Positions 8,535 through 16,804 of a stretch of DNA of 64,000 nucleotides are shown here, in pieces. Positions within the stretch are counted from its first letter, which is position 1; each line of letters opens with the position of its first letter. The stretch lies in contig JAPDHM010000002.1 in NCBI GenBank assembly GCA_030704425.1, forward strand, positions 558,001 to 622,000. Reading direction: 5' to 3'. A program made the position numbers and the translations under genes. The notes beneath the pieces are model-generated. The model worked only from the letters and a program-made list of their open reading frames with translations, was not told where the DNA came from and searched no databases. Source of the DNA: Rhodobacteraceae bacterium IMCC1909 (GTDB lineage: Bacteria; Pseudomonadota; Alphaproteobacteria; Rhodobacterales; Rhodobacteraceae).

Positions 8535-9347
8535 ATGACAAACCAAAAGAGCTTTGTAGAAGCACGAAACGGAATGATCGAAAGAGAGCCCAAACCACGC
8601 GAACGCGGCATCAACTATGTCCGTGCGCCAAAAACCTTGGGGCAATATTTTGTAGATTTCCTGACTTGCTACGGTGCGCTGACGGATATCGTCAAGCTGG
8701 GAACCAACCAGCTGACCTTTATCCCAGAAGACGAGATCAAAAAGGCAATTAAGTTCAGCCATGATCATGGTGTGCGTGTCGCCATCGGCAATCCCATTAT
8801 GGACCAGGCGCTGAGTGCAGGATCACAGGCGACCCGGGACGTTATCGATTACGCGGCTAGGTTGGGCCTCGACATCATGGAAATTTCGGTCATCGCCCGC
8901 ACCATCGATGACGAAGATTTGGCAGATTTGTTGGATTACGTGAACGGCAAAGGAATTAAGCCGATTGTCGAATGCGGATTGTCCTTTGCTCATGAACCCG
9001 TGGTCGATGGGCGCACATTCGCCAAACGTAAGAAGGCGCAGGCAAGGCGTGCTTTGGAAAACGGCGCGTGGAAGGTGCTTTTGGAGGCTGAGGGTGTTTA
9101 TGAAAACGTTAAGTCGGGCCAGGAACGCTGGGATTTTGTGGATGAATTCGCAGCGGACTTTGAGGTTCGCGACCTCATGTTTGAGGCAGACGAGCAGGAC
9201 GTCATGTCCTATTACGTAAACGCCTATGGGCCGAAAGTGAACGTATTAGTGGACAATTCGCAGGTCATGCAGATCGAAGCCGCGCGTCGCGGTTACGGGC
9301 CCTGTACGCTGACTTGGGCAAAAGCAGCCGTGTTTTCTAAAGACTAA
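8535..9347 (+). CDS. Phosphosulfolactate-synthase-like (ComA-like) protein 2
   Basis: This 270-residue protein is clearly of the ComA fold and is not a recent copy of the gene at 4048. It keeps the order LTDIVKLGTNQLTFIP, HGVRVAIGNP, GLDIMEISVIARTI, GIKPIVECGLSF, AWKVLLEAEGVY, DLMFEADEQD and VNVLVDNSQV. The MEIS, VECG and LLEAEG segments are closer to classical ComA (VEIS, TEVG, IIEGRE) than the first paralogue. AAAGGAAACAAA lies directly in front of the ATG. It is 36 bases after the TctA/TctB gene and belongs to the same operon. Two divergent ComA-like subunits in one operon could form a hetero-complex or catalyse two steps; this is inference. Confidence 0.65.
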   Translation: MTNQKSFVEARNGMIEREPKPRERGINYVRAPKTLGQYFVDFLTCYGALTDIVKLGTNQLTFIPEDEIKKAIKFSHDHGVRVAIGNPIMDQALSAGSQATRDVIDYAARLGLDIMEISVIARTIDDEDLADLLDYVNGKGIKPIVECGLSFAHEPVVDGRTFAKRKKAQARRALENGAWKVLLEAEGVYENVKSGQERWDFVDEFAADFEVRDLMFEADEQDVMSYYVNAYGPKVNVLVDNSQVMQIEAARRGYGPCTLTWAKAAVFSKD

Positions 9348-9383
9348 GCTGAAGAAACAGAGCCAATAAAAGAGACTGCAGCA

Positions 9384-9488
9384 TTGAAACTTCTTGATGA
9401 CGATAGGCTGTTCCCGACCAAACTAAAAGGACTGGGATTGGCAAGGGATCTTACTGTCAACCTCGCCAAACGAGCCTATCGGTTATGA
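9384..9488 (+). pseudogene. Uronate isomerase (uxaC), internally deleted remnant
   Basis: From TTG 9384 to TGA 9486-9488 the frame reads LKLLDDDRLFPTK and then GLARDLTVNLAKRAYRL. The first part is the N-terminus typical of uronate isomerase, before the HGHxDP zinc motif. The last part matches the family's C-terminus; the intact copy at 38801 ends LARQAYRIEV. More than 400 codons in between, with all catalytic residues, are gone. The TGA overlaps the ATG of the following uxuB fragment, as is normal for coupled uxaC-uxuB genes. The function is lost. Confidence 0.6.
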
Positions 9489-10387
9489 AATCAGAAAATA
9501 AAAACAAGCTTTGCAGATCTACACCCGCTCCGAAAACCGGAATCGTACATCTGGGGCTTGGTGCTTTTTTTCGAGCGCACAGCGCGATATACATTAAGGA
9601 AGCCATGGCGCATTCGGGCGGCGACTGGGGTGTGGTGGGCGTCTCAATGCGGTCCCCGGGTGTTCGTGATAAGCTGGTTAAACAGGGCAGGGACAGTACA
9701 AGACGCCCTGACTTTTCAGCAGATGAATATCGCTCACTGATCCGCACATTGCCAAGCTGGATTGATAAGGGGCGTGAGGGCAAATCACGCGATATGCGTC
9801 ACCTGCTGCGCGACTATGTTTTGATACTGGCCAACACAGGTATTCGTCACGGAACGGAAGCTGATAATCTACGCTGGAAACACATCACGCTGTTTGAAGA
9901 AAAAGGTGACGTGTTTTTGGAAATGAGTGTGCGTGGTAAGACGGGCAGGCGGGACATTATCTGTCATAGTGGCACCGTCAATTATCTCAAGCGCATCCAA
10001 GATTGGTGTCCTGACGTTGCTGATATGAGCTTTGAAGATCTCATCAAAGCTAAGATTGATTTGCCAGTGTTCAGATTGCCAGATGGCACATCAAGCCAAA
10101 ACCTAAGACAGACGTTCAAGCGGCTTATGATTGATACTGGCTTACTCACTTGTCCACGTACAGGGCAAAATCGAACGCTTTACAGCTTCAGGCACACCTA
10201 TGCTACATTTGCACTGCTCAACGATGGTATGGATATTCACACGCTGGCCATACAGATGGGTACCAGCATTGCTATGATTGAGCGTCATTACAGCCATCTT
10301 ACGCCACGCTTGCGTAAAGAGATGCTCACAGGCAAACGCTATGAATTAAGTAAAGAGGAGTTTGATGAGTTTACTGAGATCCAATGA
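9485..10387 (+). pseudogene. In-frame chimera: fructuronate reductase N-terminus fused to tyrosine recombinase C-terminal part
   Basis: Residues about 15-66 (GIVHLGLGAFFRAHSAIY, GDWGVVGVSMRSPGVRDKL) are the NAD-binding start of the mannitol dehydrogenase/UxuB family. From about residue 68 (base 9690) the protein becomes a phage-type integrase. It has an LRDYVLILANTGIRHGTEADN stretch with the first Arg, then LYSFRHTYATFALL (HxxR with Tyr/His) and MIERHYSHLT with the nucleophile Tyr. The integrase lacks its N-terminal arm- and core-binding domains, and the reductase lacks its catalytic half. The 300-codon frame is intact, so a hybrid protein could be made, but neither activity is expected. The junction lies near 9680-9692. 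Confidence 0.75.
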
Positions 10388-10552
10388 CATAATGGGGCAA
10401 AGAAGACCTTCGTGCAGTGGACCCAAGGGTCTGCATTGTGGACGGAGCTGCCCTTGCCTTCTTTTAGATCAATGTTGGCTTTGACGCGCCTGTTGCTTCT
10501 TCGACAAATAATGTGTCTTGCATAGAACCTATTACGGGTACATACCTTCATT

Positions 10553-10984
10553 ATGGATGATCGATGCATTTGCACAGCACTTCGGCAAGTCGCAGCACAA
10601 AGTACTGCTCATTACGATGCTGTGCTCGCGCCGTCTGGAATAAAGGTCACGATGTTCCGCCTGCTGCGGCGGATTGAGGTCGTGAATTCTGTCACAATCA
10701 CTGAATTGGCCGAAATCGTCGGCCTTGATCGCAGCACATTGGGGCGCAACCTGCGCGTTCTGGAAAAGCAGTCACTTATCGCGATTGGAACCAGCGATGA
10801 TCGAAGGGCGCGTCGTGTTTCATTGACTCAGACTGGGCGGGAAAAGCTGCAACAGGCAGTGCCGCTTTGGCGGGAAGCGCAGCGCGAGTATTTACAAATT
10901 GTGGGCGCAGACTCGCTGGGCTTATTGGACCGTGTTATCGAACAGACAGCCGCCAGCAAATACACCACCGGAGACGACGCATGA
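10553..10984 (+). CDS. MarR-family transcriptional regulator
   Basis: This 143-residue winged-helix protein has VTITELAEIVGLDRSTLGRN as the recognition helix, LRVLEKQSLI, and DDRRARRVSLTQTGREKL as the wing, all hallmarks of MarR proteins. Cys residues near the N-terminus (DRCICTALRQVA) could sense oxidants, as in some relatives. The stop TGA overlaps the start of the MFS gene (ATGA), so both are co-transcribed, and the regulator probably controls the transporter. The operator is not identified. Confidence 0.85.
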   Translation: MDDRCICTALRQVAAQSTAHYDAVLAPSGIKVTMFRLLRRIEVVNSVTITELAEIVGLDRSTLGRNLRVLEKQSLIAIGTSDDRRARRVSLTQTGREKLQQAVPLWREAQREYLQIVGADSLGLLDRVIEQTAASKYTTGDDA

Positions 10985-12198
10985 CTACACAGCCAATTAG
11001 TATGTGGCATGGGGCGGGCGTTGCGCTTGTTTGTGGCTCACTGATCCTCTTGATCTCTTTGGGCATTCGACACGCGTTCGGGCTCTTTCTGCAACCTGTG
11101 AGCATGGATCAGGGTTGGGGACGCGAGACGTTCGCGTTCGCTATCGCTCTGCAAAATCTCGTCTGGGGAGCGAGCCAACCCTTCACAGGCATGTTGTCGG
11201 ATCGCTTCGGCGCCAAACCAGTCGTAGTGTTTGGGGCTTTGCTTTATGGCGCGGGGCTGTGGATGATGAGTGTCGTTGGTGGTGAAGGTGTTTTCATCCT
11301 TAGTGCTGGTGTGTTGATCGGGCTTGGCTTATCTGGCACCACCTTCCCTGTGATCTTTGCCGCCATCTGCCGCCTTGTGGCACCGGAACAGCGATCGCTT
11401 GCGATGGGGATAACCATGTCCGTGGGCTCTTTTGGACAGTTTGCGATGTTGCCTATATCACTTGGGCTGATCGTTGCGTTTGAATGGCAAACCGCCTTGG
11501 TGGCCCTCTCCATATTGGCCTTGACGATGTTCCCGCTTGCCTACGGTATACGCAACCCACCCGCACCAATCTTCAGCAGTCATGAAGATGTGTCGCTCGG
11601 CCAAGCCCTGCGTGATGCTTTTGGACAGCGGGACTTCTGGCTCTTGTCATTCGGTTTCTTCGCATGCGGCTTTCAAGTCGTCTTTATTGCCGTACACCTG
11701 CCTGCTTTCCTCTCTGATGAAGGCGTGGGCAACGGCGTGGCGACCATCGTTCTGGCGTTGATCGGGTTGGTGAACATCGCAGGCACCTATTATGCAGGCC
11801 TTTGGGGCGGACGGCATCGCAAACCGATGCTGCTCTCATGGATATATCTTGGTCGTGCGGCGGCCATCGCGGCATTCGTTCTCTTGCCGGTTACGGCAAC
11901 CTCCGCATACATCTTCGGTGCAATCATGGGACTTTTTTGGCTCTCTACCGTTCCGCTGACTAACGGTACGGTAGCGTCCGTCTTCGGCGTAAAACACATG
12001 TCGATGCTGGCGGGATTAGTTTTCTTCACCCACCAGCTCGGCTCCTTTGCTGGCGGCTGGATGGGAGGTTGGCTTTATGACCGGACGGGCAGCTACGATA
12101 TCGCCTGGGGCATTGCGATTGGCCTGAGCATTGTGGCGGCTGTCTTGAACTGGCCAATCACGGAGCGAACCCTAGCGGAGCGGAGAGCTGCGATATGA
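10981..12198 (+). CDS. Major facilitator superfamily transporter
   Basis: I take ATG 10981, overlapping the marR stop, rather than the longer frame that overlaps marR by 115 bases. The product has 405 residues with about 12 membrane segments, GMLSDRFGAKPVVVFGALLY as the MFS loop 2-3 motif and a related repeat (GLWGGRHRKPML) in the second half. It resembles the oxalate/formate-antiporter and monocarboxylate branch of MFS. It sits in the inner membrane; the substrate is unknown. A tiny membrane protein gene overlaps its stop. Confidence 0.85.
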   Translation: MTTQPISMWHGAGVALVCGSLILLISLGIRHAFGLFLQPVSMDQGWGRETFAFAIALQNLVWGASQPFTGMLSDRFGAKPVVVFGALLYGAGLWMMSVVGGEGVFILSAGVLIGLGLSGTTFPVIFAAICRLVAPEQRSLAMGITMSVGSFGQFAMLPISLGLIVAFEWQTALVALSILALTMFPLAYGIRNPPAPIFSSHEDVSLGQALRDAFGQRDFWLLSFGFFACGFQVVFIAVHLPAFLSDEGVGNGVATIVLALIGLVNIAGTYYAGLWGGRHRKPMLLSWIYLGRAAAIAAFVLLPVTATSAYIFGAIMGLFWLSTVPLTNGTVASVFGVKHMSMLAGLVFFTHQLGSFAGGWMGGWLYDRTGSYDIAWGIAIGLSIVAAVLNWPITERTLAERRAAI

Positions 12199-12320
12199 GC
12201 TGTACTTCTATACTCCAAGTGGTCGCAGCAGCGTCTTTAGTTATGTTGTTAGGATCGCTATTCTTACTATATCAGAATCCACTGTTCGAGATTTATCTGT
12301 CCAACTGGGGGCTTTGTTAG
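12195..12320 (+). CDS. Small single-span membrane protein
   Basis: ATG 12195 overlaps the MFS stop (ATGA). The 41-residue product has one hydrophobic segment (VVAAASLVMLLGSLFLLY) and ends in FEIYLSNWGLC. The tight overlap, membrane character and the aromatic/Trp-Gly-Leu-Cys end suggest a real small protein accompanying the transporter rather than a chance frame. I recall similarly short proteins with such ends in this bacterial group but cannot name a family. Confidence 0.5.
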   Translation: MSCTSILQVVAAASLVMLLGSLFLLYQNPLFEIYLSNWGLC

Positions 12321-12425
12321 TACAATTTCCCAAGAGAGGTCATCGATGTATTTCGCAGCATCCTTTACTCTGGGCTCAAAGCGGATATCCGCAGACTTCG
12401 TTGTGATCGATTAACGACTGAGTTA

Positions 12426-13118
12426 TTATTCCTCTGTTGCTCGCAGTAATTCCCGTAGATTTTGCGCCTGAACTGGGCGATCGCGCAGATCGAGGGCTGA
12501 GTTTAGATCAACGAGATGGCTGCGCATCAGTTCTTCTGTATTTTACTCATCTCCATCGGCAATGGATTGCACCAGGGCGTGATGGGCATGGCTTTCACAT
12601 AACGCATTTTCGCGCCGGCAATAGAGAGCTATGACCAGTGAAGAACGGGCAATCAGGGTTTCGATAAACTGACCGATCGTGTCCTGATCTGAGATCCGCG
12701 CCAGCTCTATATGGAAGCGCCCTGACAAATTGAGCGCACGGCCATTATCGCGGGCATCCAAAGCCAAATGCTCTTGGGCAATGTGATCTTTCAAAATCTC
12801 AATATCGCGTGGGGTCGCGCGGCTGGCGGCGGAACGGGCGGTGTGCGGTTCCAGTAAAGAACGGGCTTCGAACACTTCGCGGGCCTCACGCGGGGTCGGA
12901 CTTGCCACGAATGCACCCTTATTACGCTGGATTTCCACAAGTTGAACATGGGCCAGAGATTGGAGCGCCGCGCGCACAACGGTGCGAGACACATTGTAGA
13001 TTTCACCAATTTCGTCCTCCCCCAGCTTTGTACGCGGGGGGAGACGATGTTCATGGATCGCCAAGGCGAGCGCATCAGCTACCTTTTGCGTCGCATCTTG
13101 AGGTTTGGGCGTTGAGAT
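12426..13118 (-). pseudogene. GntR-family (FadR/FCD) regulator, start lost and nonsense codon
   Basis: The frame encodes a GntR winged helix (LGEDEIGEIYNVSRTVVRAA near the start, VEIQRNKGAFVASPT) and an FCD ligand domain with metal-binding positions (EARSLLEPHTARSA, SGRFHIELA, ESHAHHALV). A TAA at 12543-12545 interrupts it after IADGDE. In the same frame the sequence then continues as LMRSHLVDLNSALDLRD to a natural stop at 12426. At the 5' end, coding similarity stops at about 13118, exactly where an ABC permease fragment begins on the other strand. The native start is therefore gone, and only a chance upstream ATG at 13187 remains. Probably dead. Confidence 0.7.
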
Positions 13119-13120
13119 GG

Positions 13121-13459
13121 GCAGTGGAAGCCGCCCGCGACCTCGGAGCATCACCTTGGCAGACAATCCGTCATGTTGTCTTGCCAATCATCGCACCCTC
13201 GCTGATTGGGGTGGCCTTGTTTGGCTTCACGCTAAGCTATGACGAATTTGCGCGCACCCTCCTGACGGCGGGCAGCTACAACACGCTGCCCTTAGAAATC
13301 TACGGCATGACGACTAATGTCACATCGCCTGTCCTGTATGCGTTCGGCACGCTGACAACAGTGTTCTCCCTTCTGATCATCGGCATATTTCTCGCCCTTG
13401 CACTTTTGAGCAATCGCCGCAAAGCGCGCGTAGGCAGTGACGCCGGAAAGGCCGTCTGA
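13121..13459 (+). pseudogene. ABC transporter permease (PotC-like), C-terminal third
   Basis: The 112 residues start at VEAARDLGASPWQTIRHVVL, the EAA loop that contacts the ATPase in ABC importers. Two membrane segments follow, with FTLSYDEFARTLL, the spermidine/putrescine-type signature. The N-terminal two thirds are absent, and upstream bases are antisense to the gntR gene. The stop overlaps the ATG of the racemase (ATGA), so the original operon was permease then racemase. The open frame reaches back to 12809, but that part is not permease. Confidence 0.75.
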
Positions 13460-14094
13460 TGATTGTCTTGATCAACCCCAACAGCACTGATGCCATGACT
13501 ATTGCTATGGTTCGGACCGCATTAGAAGCGGGTGTGAAACTGACGGGTTGGACCTCTCTCGACGGACCGGCCGCAATACAAGGCCCCGAAGACGGAGCGG
13601 CCTGTATCTCGCCTTTGTTGGCGCTGGTGAGCAAAGCCTCTGAGGTGGGCGCTAAGGCCATTATTATCGGCTGCTTTGATGACACTGGGCTCGACGCAGC
13701 CCGCGATATCGCATCGTGCCCAGTCATTGGTATCTGCCAAGCCGCCTATCACATGGCGGTGCTTTCAGGACCTAGGTTTTCTGTCGTGACCACTTTGGCC
13801 GTTTCTGTACCCGTGCTGGAAACAAACATCCACGCGTACGGCTTCACTACCCAACTGGCCTGCGTCCGCGCCAGTGGTGTCCCAGTTTTAGATCTGGAAA
13901 CAGACCCCGCTGGAACCGCACCCGCGGTTATTGGTGAAATCAAGCGTGCTGTTATCGAAGACAAAGTTAATACGGTCGTACTTGGCTGCGCCAGCATGGT
14001 CCATATTCCGGCGTTCTTTGGTGAAACTGGAACTGTACGGCTTATCGACGGCGTCACATCCGCAGCGCAGTTTGCGCAATTTCTGGCAAAGTAA
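13459..14094 (+). CDS. Asp/Glu/hydantoin racemase family protein
   Basis: The 211-residue protein begins IVLINPNSTDAMT and has the two catalytic cysteines expected of cofactor-independent racemases, in IIIGCFDDTGLDA and VVLGCASMVHI. Hydantoin racemase or a related allantoin-type racemase is the closest match by motif. The broken ABC permease and GntR gene upstream suggest a former import and catabolism operon, of which this is the only intact gene. The start codon overlaps the permease stop. Cytoplasmic; substrate uncertain. Confidence 0.8.
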   Translation: MIVLINPNSTDAMTIAMVRTALEAGVKLTGWTSLDGPAAIQGPEDGAACISPLLALVSKASEVGAKAIIIGCFDDTGLDAARDIASCPVIGICQAAYHMAVLSGPRFSVVTTLAVSVPVLETNIHAYGFTTQLACVRASGVPVLDLETDPAGTAPAVIGEIKRAVIEDKVNTVVLGCASMVHIPAFFGETGTVRLIDGVTSAAQFAQFLAK

Positions 14095-14266
14095 TCGGGC
14101 GCCCAAGATTGTCGCACGATTGAACAGTTGCATAGCAATACAGACGCGGGCGCCCTCTATCTTTTGCGAGCGGCCACTCGTACATCCTGCAGCATCGGTC
14201 ACATTGGGCTCAAGGTTCCATTCGCTGGGATTTGTATGAATGACCGCTCTACGCAGCTCTTGCCCA

Positions 14267-14833
14267 TTACAATAACTCGACCGCCTGACTGAGCTGATCA
14301 CTATTCACATCAATATATCTCTGTGTTGTGCTGATATGCGAATGACCAGCAAGAGCTGCAAGCAAGCGCACACCCACACCCTTGTTTGCCAAGCGCGTGA
14401 TGTATGTGCGCCGTCCACTATGGCTGGAGGCATCTTTAAGCCCACAAGCTTTGTAAATATCGAGGAATAGCTGGCACATTGTATTTGCAGAAAAGTGACC
14501 GCCCTTTTGGCTCTCAAATAGTGGACGATCTAATTGTCTCAAGCATTTACTTTTGGCGTATGTGGCAAGCGCCTTTCTCAAACGCTGATTGAGATACACA
14601 GTTCTGCGCTGCCCACCTTTGCTTTGATCCACGCCAAGAATGAACTGATCTCGCACAGCGCCTGTTTCATCAACTATATCGCCAAGTTTAAGCGCCGCAA
14701 TCTCTTTGGCGCGCAGCCCTGCATAAAAGCTGACCATGAATATTGTGGTGTCACGAAGTGGATGACGACGGCTGCGGCAGTAGTGTAATACTCTGCGAAA
14801 CTGTGCTTCATTTAGTGTTTGTGCCTGTCGCAT
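14267..14833 (-). CDS. Tyrosine recombinase/integrase, short form
   Basis: This 188-residue protein is a nearly pure catalytic domain: Arg41 in AGLRAKEIAALK, a Lys in the SKGGQRRTVYL beta-hairpin, HSGRRTYITRL (HxxR), GHSHISTTQRY and nucleophile Tyr173. All catalytic positions are present, unlike in the three integrase fragments elsewhere in the window. It lacks the N-terminal core-binding domain of long integrases; such short forms are known on plasmids and islands. A small membrane protein gene lies 17 bases upstream. It is the only candidate here able to move DNA. Confidence 0.85.
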   Translation of the reverse strand: MRQAQTLNEAQFRRVLHYCRSRRHPLRDTTIFMVSFYAGLRAKEIAALKLGDIVDETGAVRDQFILGVDQSKGGQRRTVYLNQRLRKALATYAKSKCLRQLDRPLFESQKGGHFSANTMCQLFLDIYKACGLKDASSHSGRRTYITRLANKGVGVRLLAALAGHSHISTTQRYIDVNSDQLSQAVELL

Positions 14834-14850
14834 TTCAAAGCTCCTTAAAC

Positions 14851-15141
14851 CTAATGTTTTGTTAGCTCTGAGTATAAAGTCTGAGGTTTAGGTTGGGCGA
14901 CCGAAATCTGCCAAAAAATATCTTCAATGATCTCAATGAGATCAGCTATAATCTCATACAATGTAGCTTCTATGAGGTTTTCTAAAGCGAACCACTTTTG
15001 AGACAGTTTTCTGCGAAAGTTGATAAATAAACATATAGGCAAAAACACAGGCATCAAAAATGAGATCAAGATTGGCGCGTCGATTGTAATTGCGCTGTGG
15101 TGGCGTACTTTGAAAACGTTAGCATCAACTGAACTGCTCAT
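14851..15141 (-). CDS. Hypothetical membrane protein upstream of the integrase
   Basis: The 96-residue frame has one hydrophobic segment (APILISFLMPVFLPICLFI near residues 22-43), then a basic stretch and an acidic, isoleucine-rich amphipathic part (ATLYEIIADLIEIIEDIFW). It precedes the integrase on the same strand by 17 bases. No family is recognised. AT-rich and plausible, but coding potential is judged by eye only. Confidence 0.4.
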   Translation of the reverse strand: MSSSVDANVFKVRHHSAITIDAPILISFLMPVFLPICLFINFRRKLSQKWFALENLIEATLYEIIADLIEIIEDIFWQISVAQPKPQTLYSELTKH

Positions 15142-15618
15142 TGTTCATCTTCTTTGCACTACCCTGCTGCTGGCAGGATGCCTGAAACGCACTTATCTAA
15201 ACAACTTGGAGTGAACGTTTGCAAAGTCGTAATGGTTGAGAAGGAACGCCTTCTAAAAGTGAGACGGAAGACAACCCCGCAAGGGATCCGTCACTGCACA
15301 GGGTTGCCCGTCCGTATGGGTCCTGTGTAGGCGTGTGATACGCCAGTAATAGAGATGATCGCAAAACCTGCTCTTCCCTGCAAAGGGTTTGGTGATACGG
15401 GCTGACAAGCGATGTGCAATAAACGCATTGAGCAGTTTTAGATTGATGCCTTTACAGGCGTTGATCTGACTGCTCTTTGCAATCTCGAATAAAAGAAACG
15501 AATTCAATTGAACTTAATTAGTTAAGACGAAGTATCTGAGTTCGGCGATAGCTGAACACTCGTAGATGCGAAGCAGATGTGATTGACTATAAAGATATTC
15601 AAATAGTTCCAACTACAC
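15142..15618. other. Gap without a convincing gene, possibly structured RNA
   Basis: Open frames here have no credible protein features. The part 15260-15440 is richer in GC than its surroundings and contains several short complementary segments around 15285-15340. That is compatible with a structured transcript or replication-control region of the element, but I cannot assign it to a known RNA family. Confidence 0.25.
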
Positions 15619-15960
15619 CTAATATTCTTCTCCAAGCATAATCGTGAGTACACGTCTGGTTACATGTGGATCACTTGGATCAGGGCTGTGGTTTATCAGA
15701 TCAAGGTCGTAGTAATCGATCTTCCAAAAGACAGTATTACCCTCATACTCAATTGCCCCAAAGTCATGTTCACCAAATGGATCATTGCGTTCAGAGAAGT
15801 CATCAAAACCTTTCACCAAATCTAAGATACGCCCCACAGCGTCGTTACCTAGCAAATCTATGCCTCGTGTGATGATGAGTTTGCAATTGGTGAGAGTGGT
15901 GCGGGCTTGATCGTTTAGAAGGGCAATAGATTGGGCTGTTCTGTCAACGTCGGGCTGCAA
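15619..15960 (-). CDS. DUF3768 family protein
   Basis: The 113-residue protein shows the family's pattern: IALLNDQARTTL at the start, NDPFGEHDFGAIEYEGNTVF, WKIDYYDLDL and SPDPSDPHVTRRVLTIML near the end. DUF3768 proteins are small, of unknown function, and are carried by plasmids and integrative elements of Rhodobacterales. The start is TTG at 15960, with AGGAG 8-12 bases upstream. It is alone in its transcription unit, with about 110 bases separating it from the broken AAA+ gene. Confidence 0.8.
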   Translation of the reverse strand: MQPDVDRTAQSIALLNDQARTTLTNCKLIITRGIDLLGNDAVGRILDLVKGFDDFSERNDPFGEHDFGAIEYEGNTVFWKIDYYDLDLINHSPDPSDPHVTRRVLTIMLGEEY

Positions 15961-16070
15961 GCCTAGCTCCTTTTACAAAAGCATATGCTCAACGGTAAGT
16001 TTGGACGACCGGATAATATAGAAAGAGCCACCCAAATATAAGCAGCTCTTTAGTTGGTTATTTAGAGGCT

Positions 16071-16741
16071 TTAGGATCCAACACGGGCTTCAAGAAGCTG
16101 ATCAAACTCAGACTTATCCGAGGCGAAATCCAAAACTGTATCTTCTAACCAATCCATCATTTTACGTCCACTACCTTCAAACCCTTTAAGCAAAAGCTGG
16201 GTTTGAACTTAAGTTAAAAAGATACCGTTAGTATCTAATATGGCTTTGGCTCGAGGAAGCCATTGATCTACGGTTGGATAGGTAAACTCTAGGCATCGAC
16301 AACGATCTTGGAGGGCTGATCAATCCGGTGTAGGTTATTTGTGGTACAGATGATAATGCCAAAAGTATGCTCATCAACGATTGCGCGCAATGTTTGCTGC
16401 ATGCCGGGCTTTAGTTGATCCACTTCTTCTATGACCAAACATGCGTGCAACATGCCAAAGGCGCGTTGGTAGTTCCAATTACCGGTGAGAATACCTAAAC
16501 TCTTATCTTCTAACGCGCTTGCATGCACTGAGCATTTGGAGATGTTCACGTCTTCTTCTGCATATCTACCCTTCATGATCAGGTTTGCGGTCTCGCTCTT
16601 ACCAGCGCCGCGTGGTCCGTGCAGAATAAGATGCTTGTGCCTTTTGTTGGCAGCAGTTTCTTTGACGATACGTTCGACATAAGCGTCCACAAAGATAATA
16701 TCGTCCAAAGTTTTGGGGCGATGCTTTTCTTCAAAATTCAT
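16071..16741 (-). pseudogene. AAA+ ATPase (clamp-loader/RuvB-like), frameshifted
   Basis: The first 150 codons carry a Walker A motif (LHGPRGAGKSETA, about residues 41-52) and a Walker B motif (CLVIEEVDQL), followed by sensor-1-like IIICTTNN. The frame ends at 16289. Another frame continues coherently with RCLEFTYPTVDQWLPRAKAI, the expected arginine-finger region after the sensor. It then meets a TAA and continues to 16071 with a plausible C-terminal helical part (MMDWLEDTVLDFASD). One frameshift near 16292 plus one nonsense codon near 16210 break the gene. The first part alone could still be translated as a nucleotide-binding fragment. Confidence 0.6.
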
Positions 16742-16804
16742 TTAACTGTTCCTTTCGAAGAGAAATAGTGAGCAGTGCAAAGACTGCTCACTTATCAAGG
16801 CTGA

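Noticed and set aside
12809-13120. N-terminal extension of the ABC permease frame
   Set aside because: This part is antisense to the gntR gene and does not read as membrane protein.
13888-14301. Minus-strand frame of 137 codons downstream of the racemase
   Set aside because: Most of it is antisense to the racemase gene. The remaining part shows no start signal, and I cannot tie it to a family.
15253-15507. 84-codon minus-strand frame
   Set aside because: The composition is unlike protein (Arg/Cys/His scatter), and the underlying DNA looks more like a structured non-coding segment.
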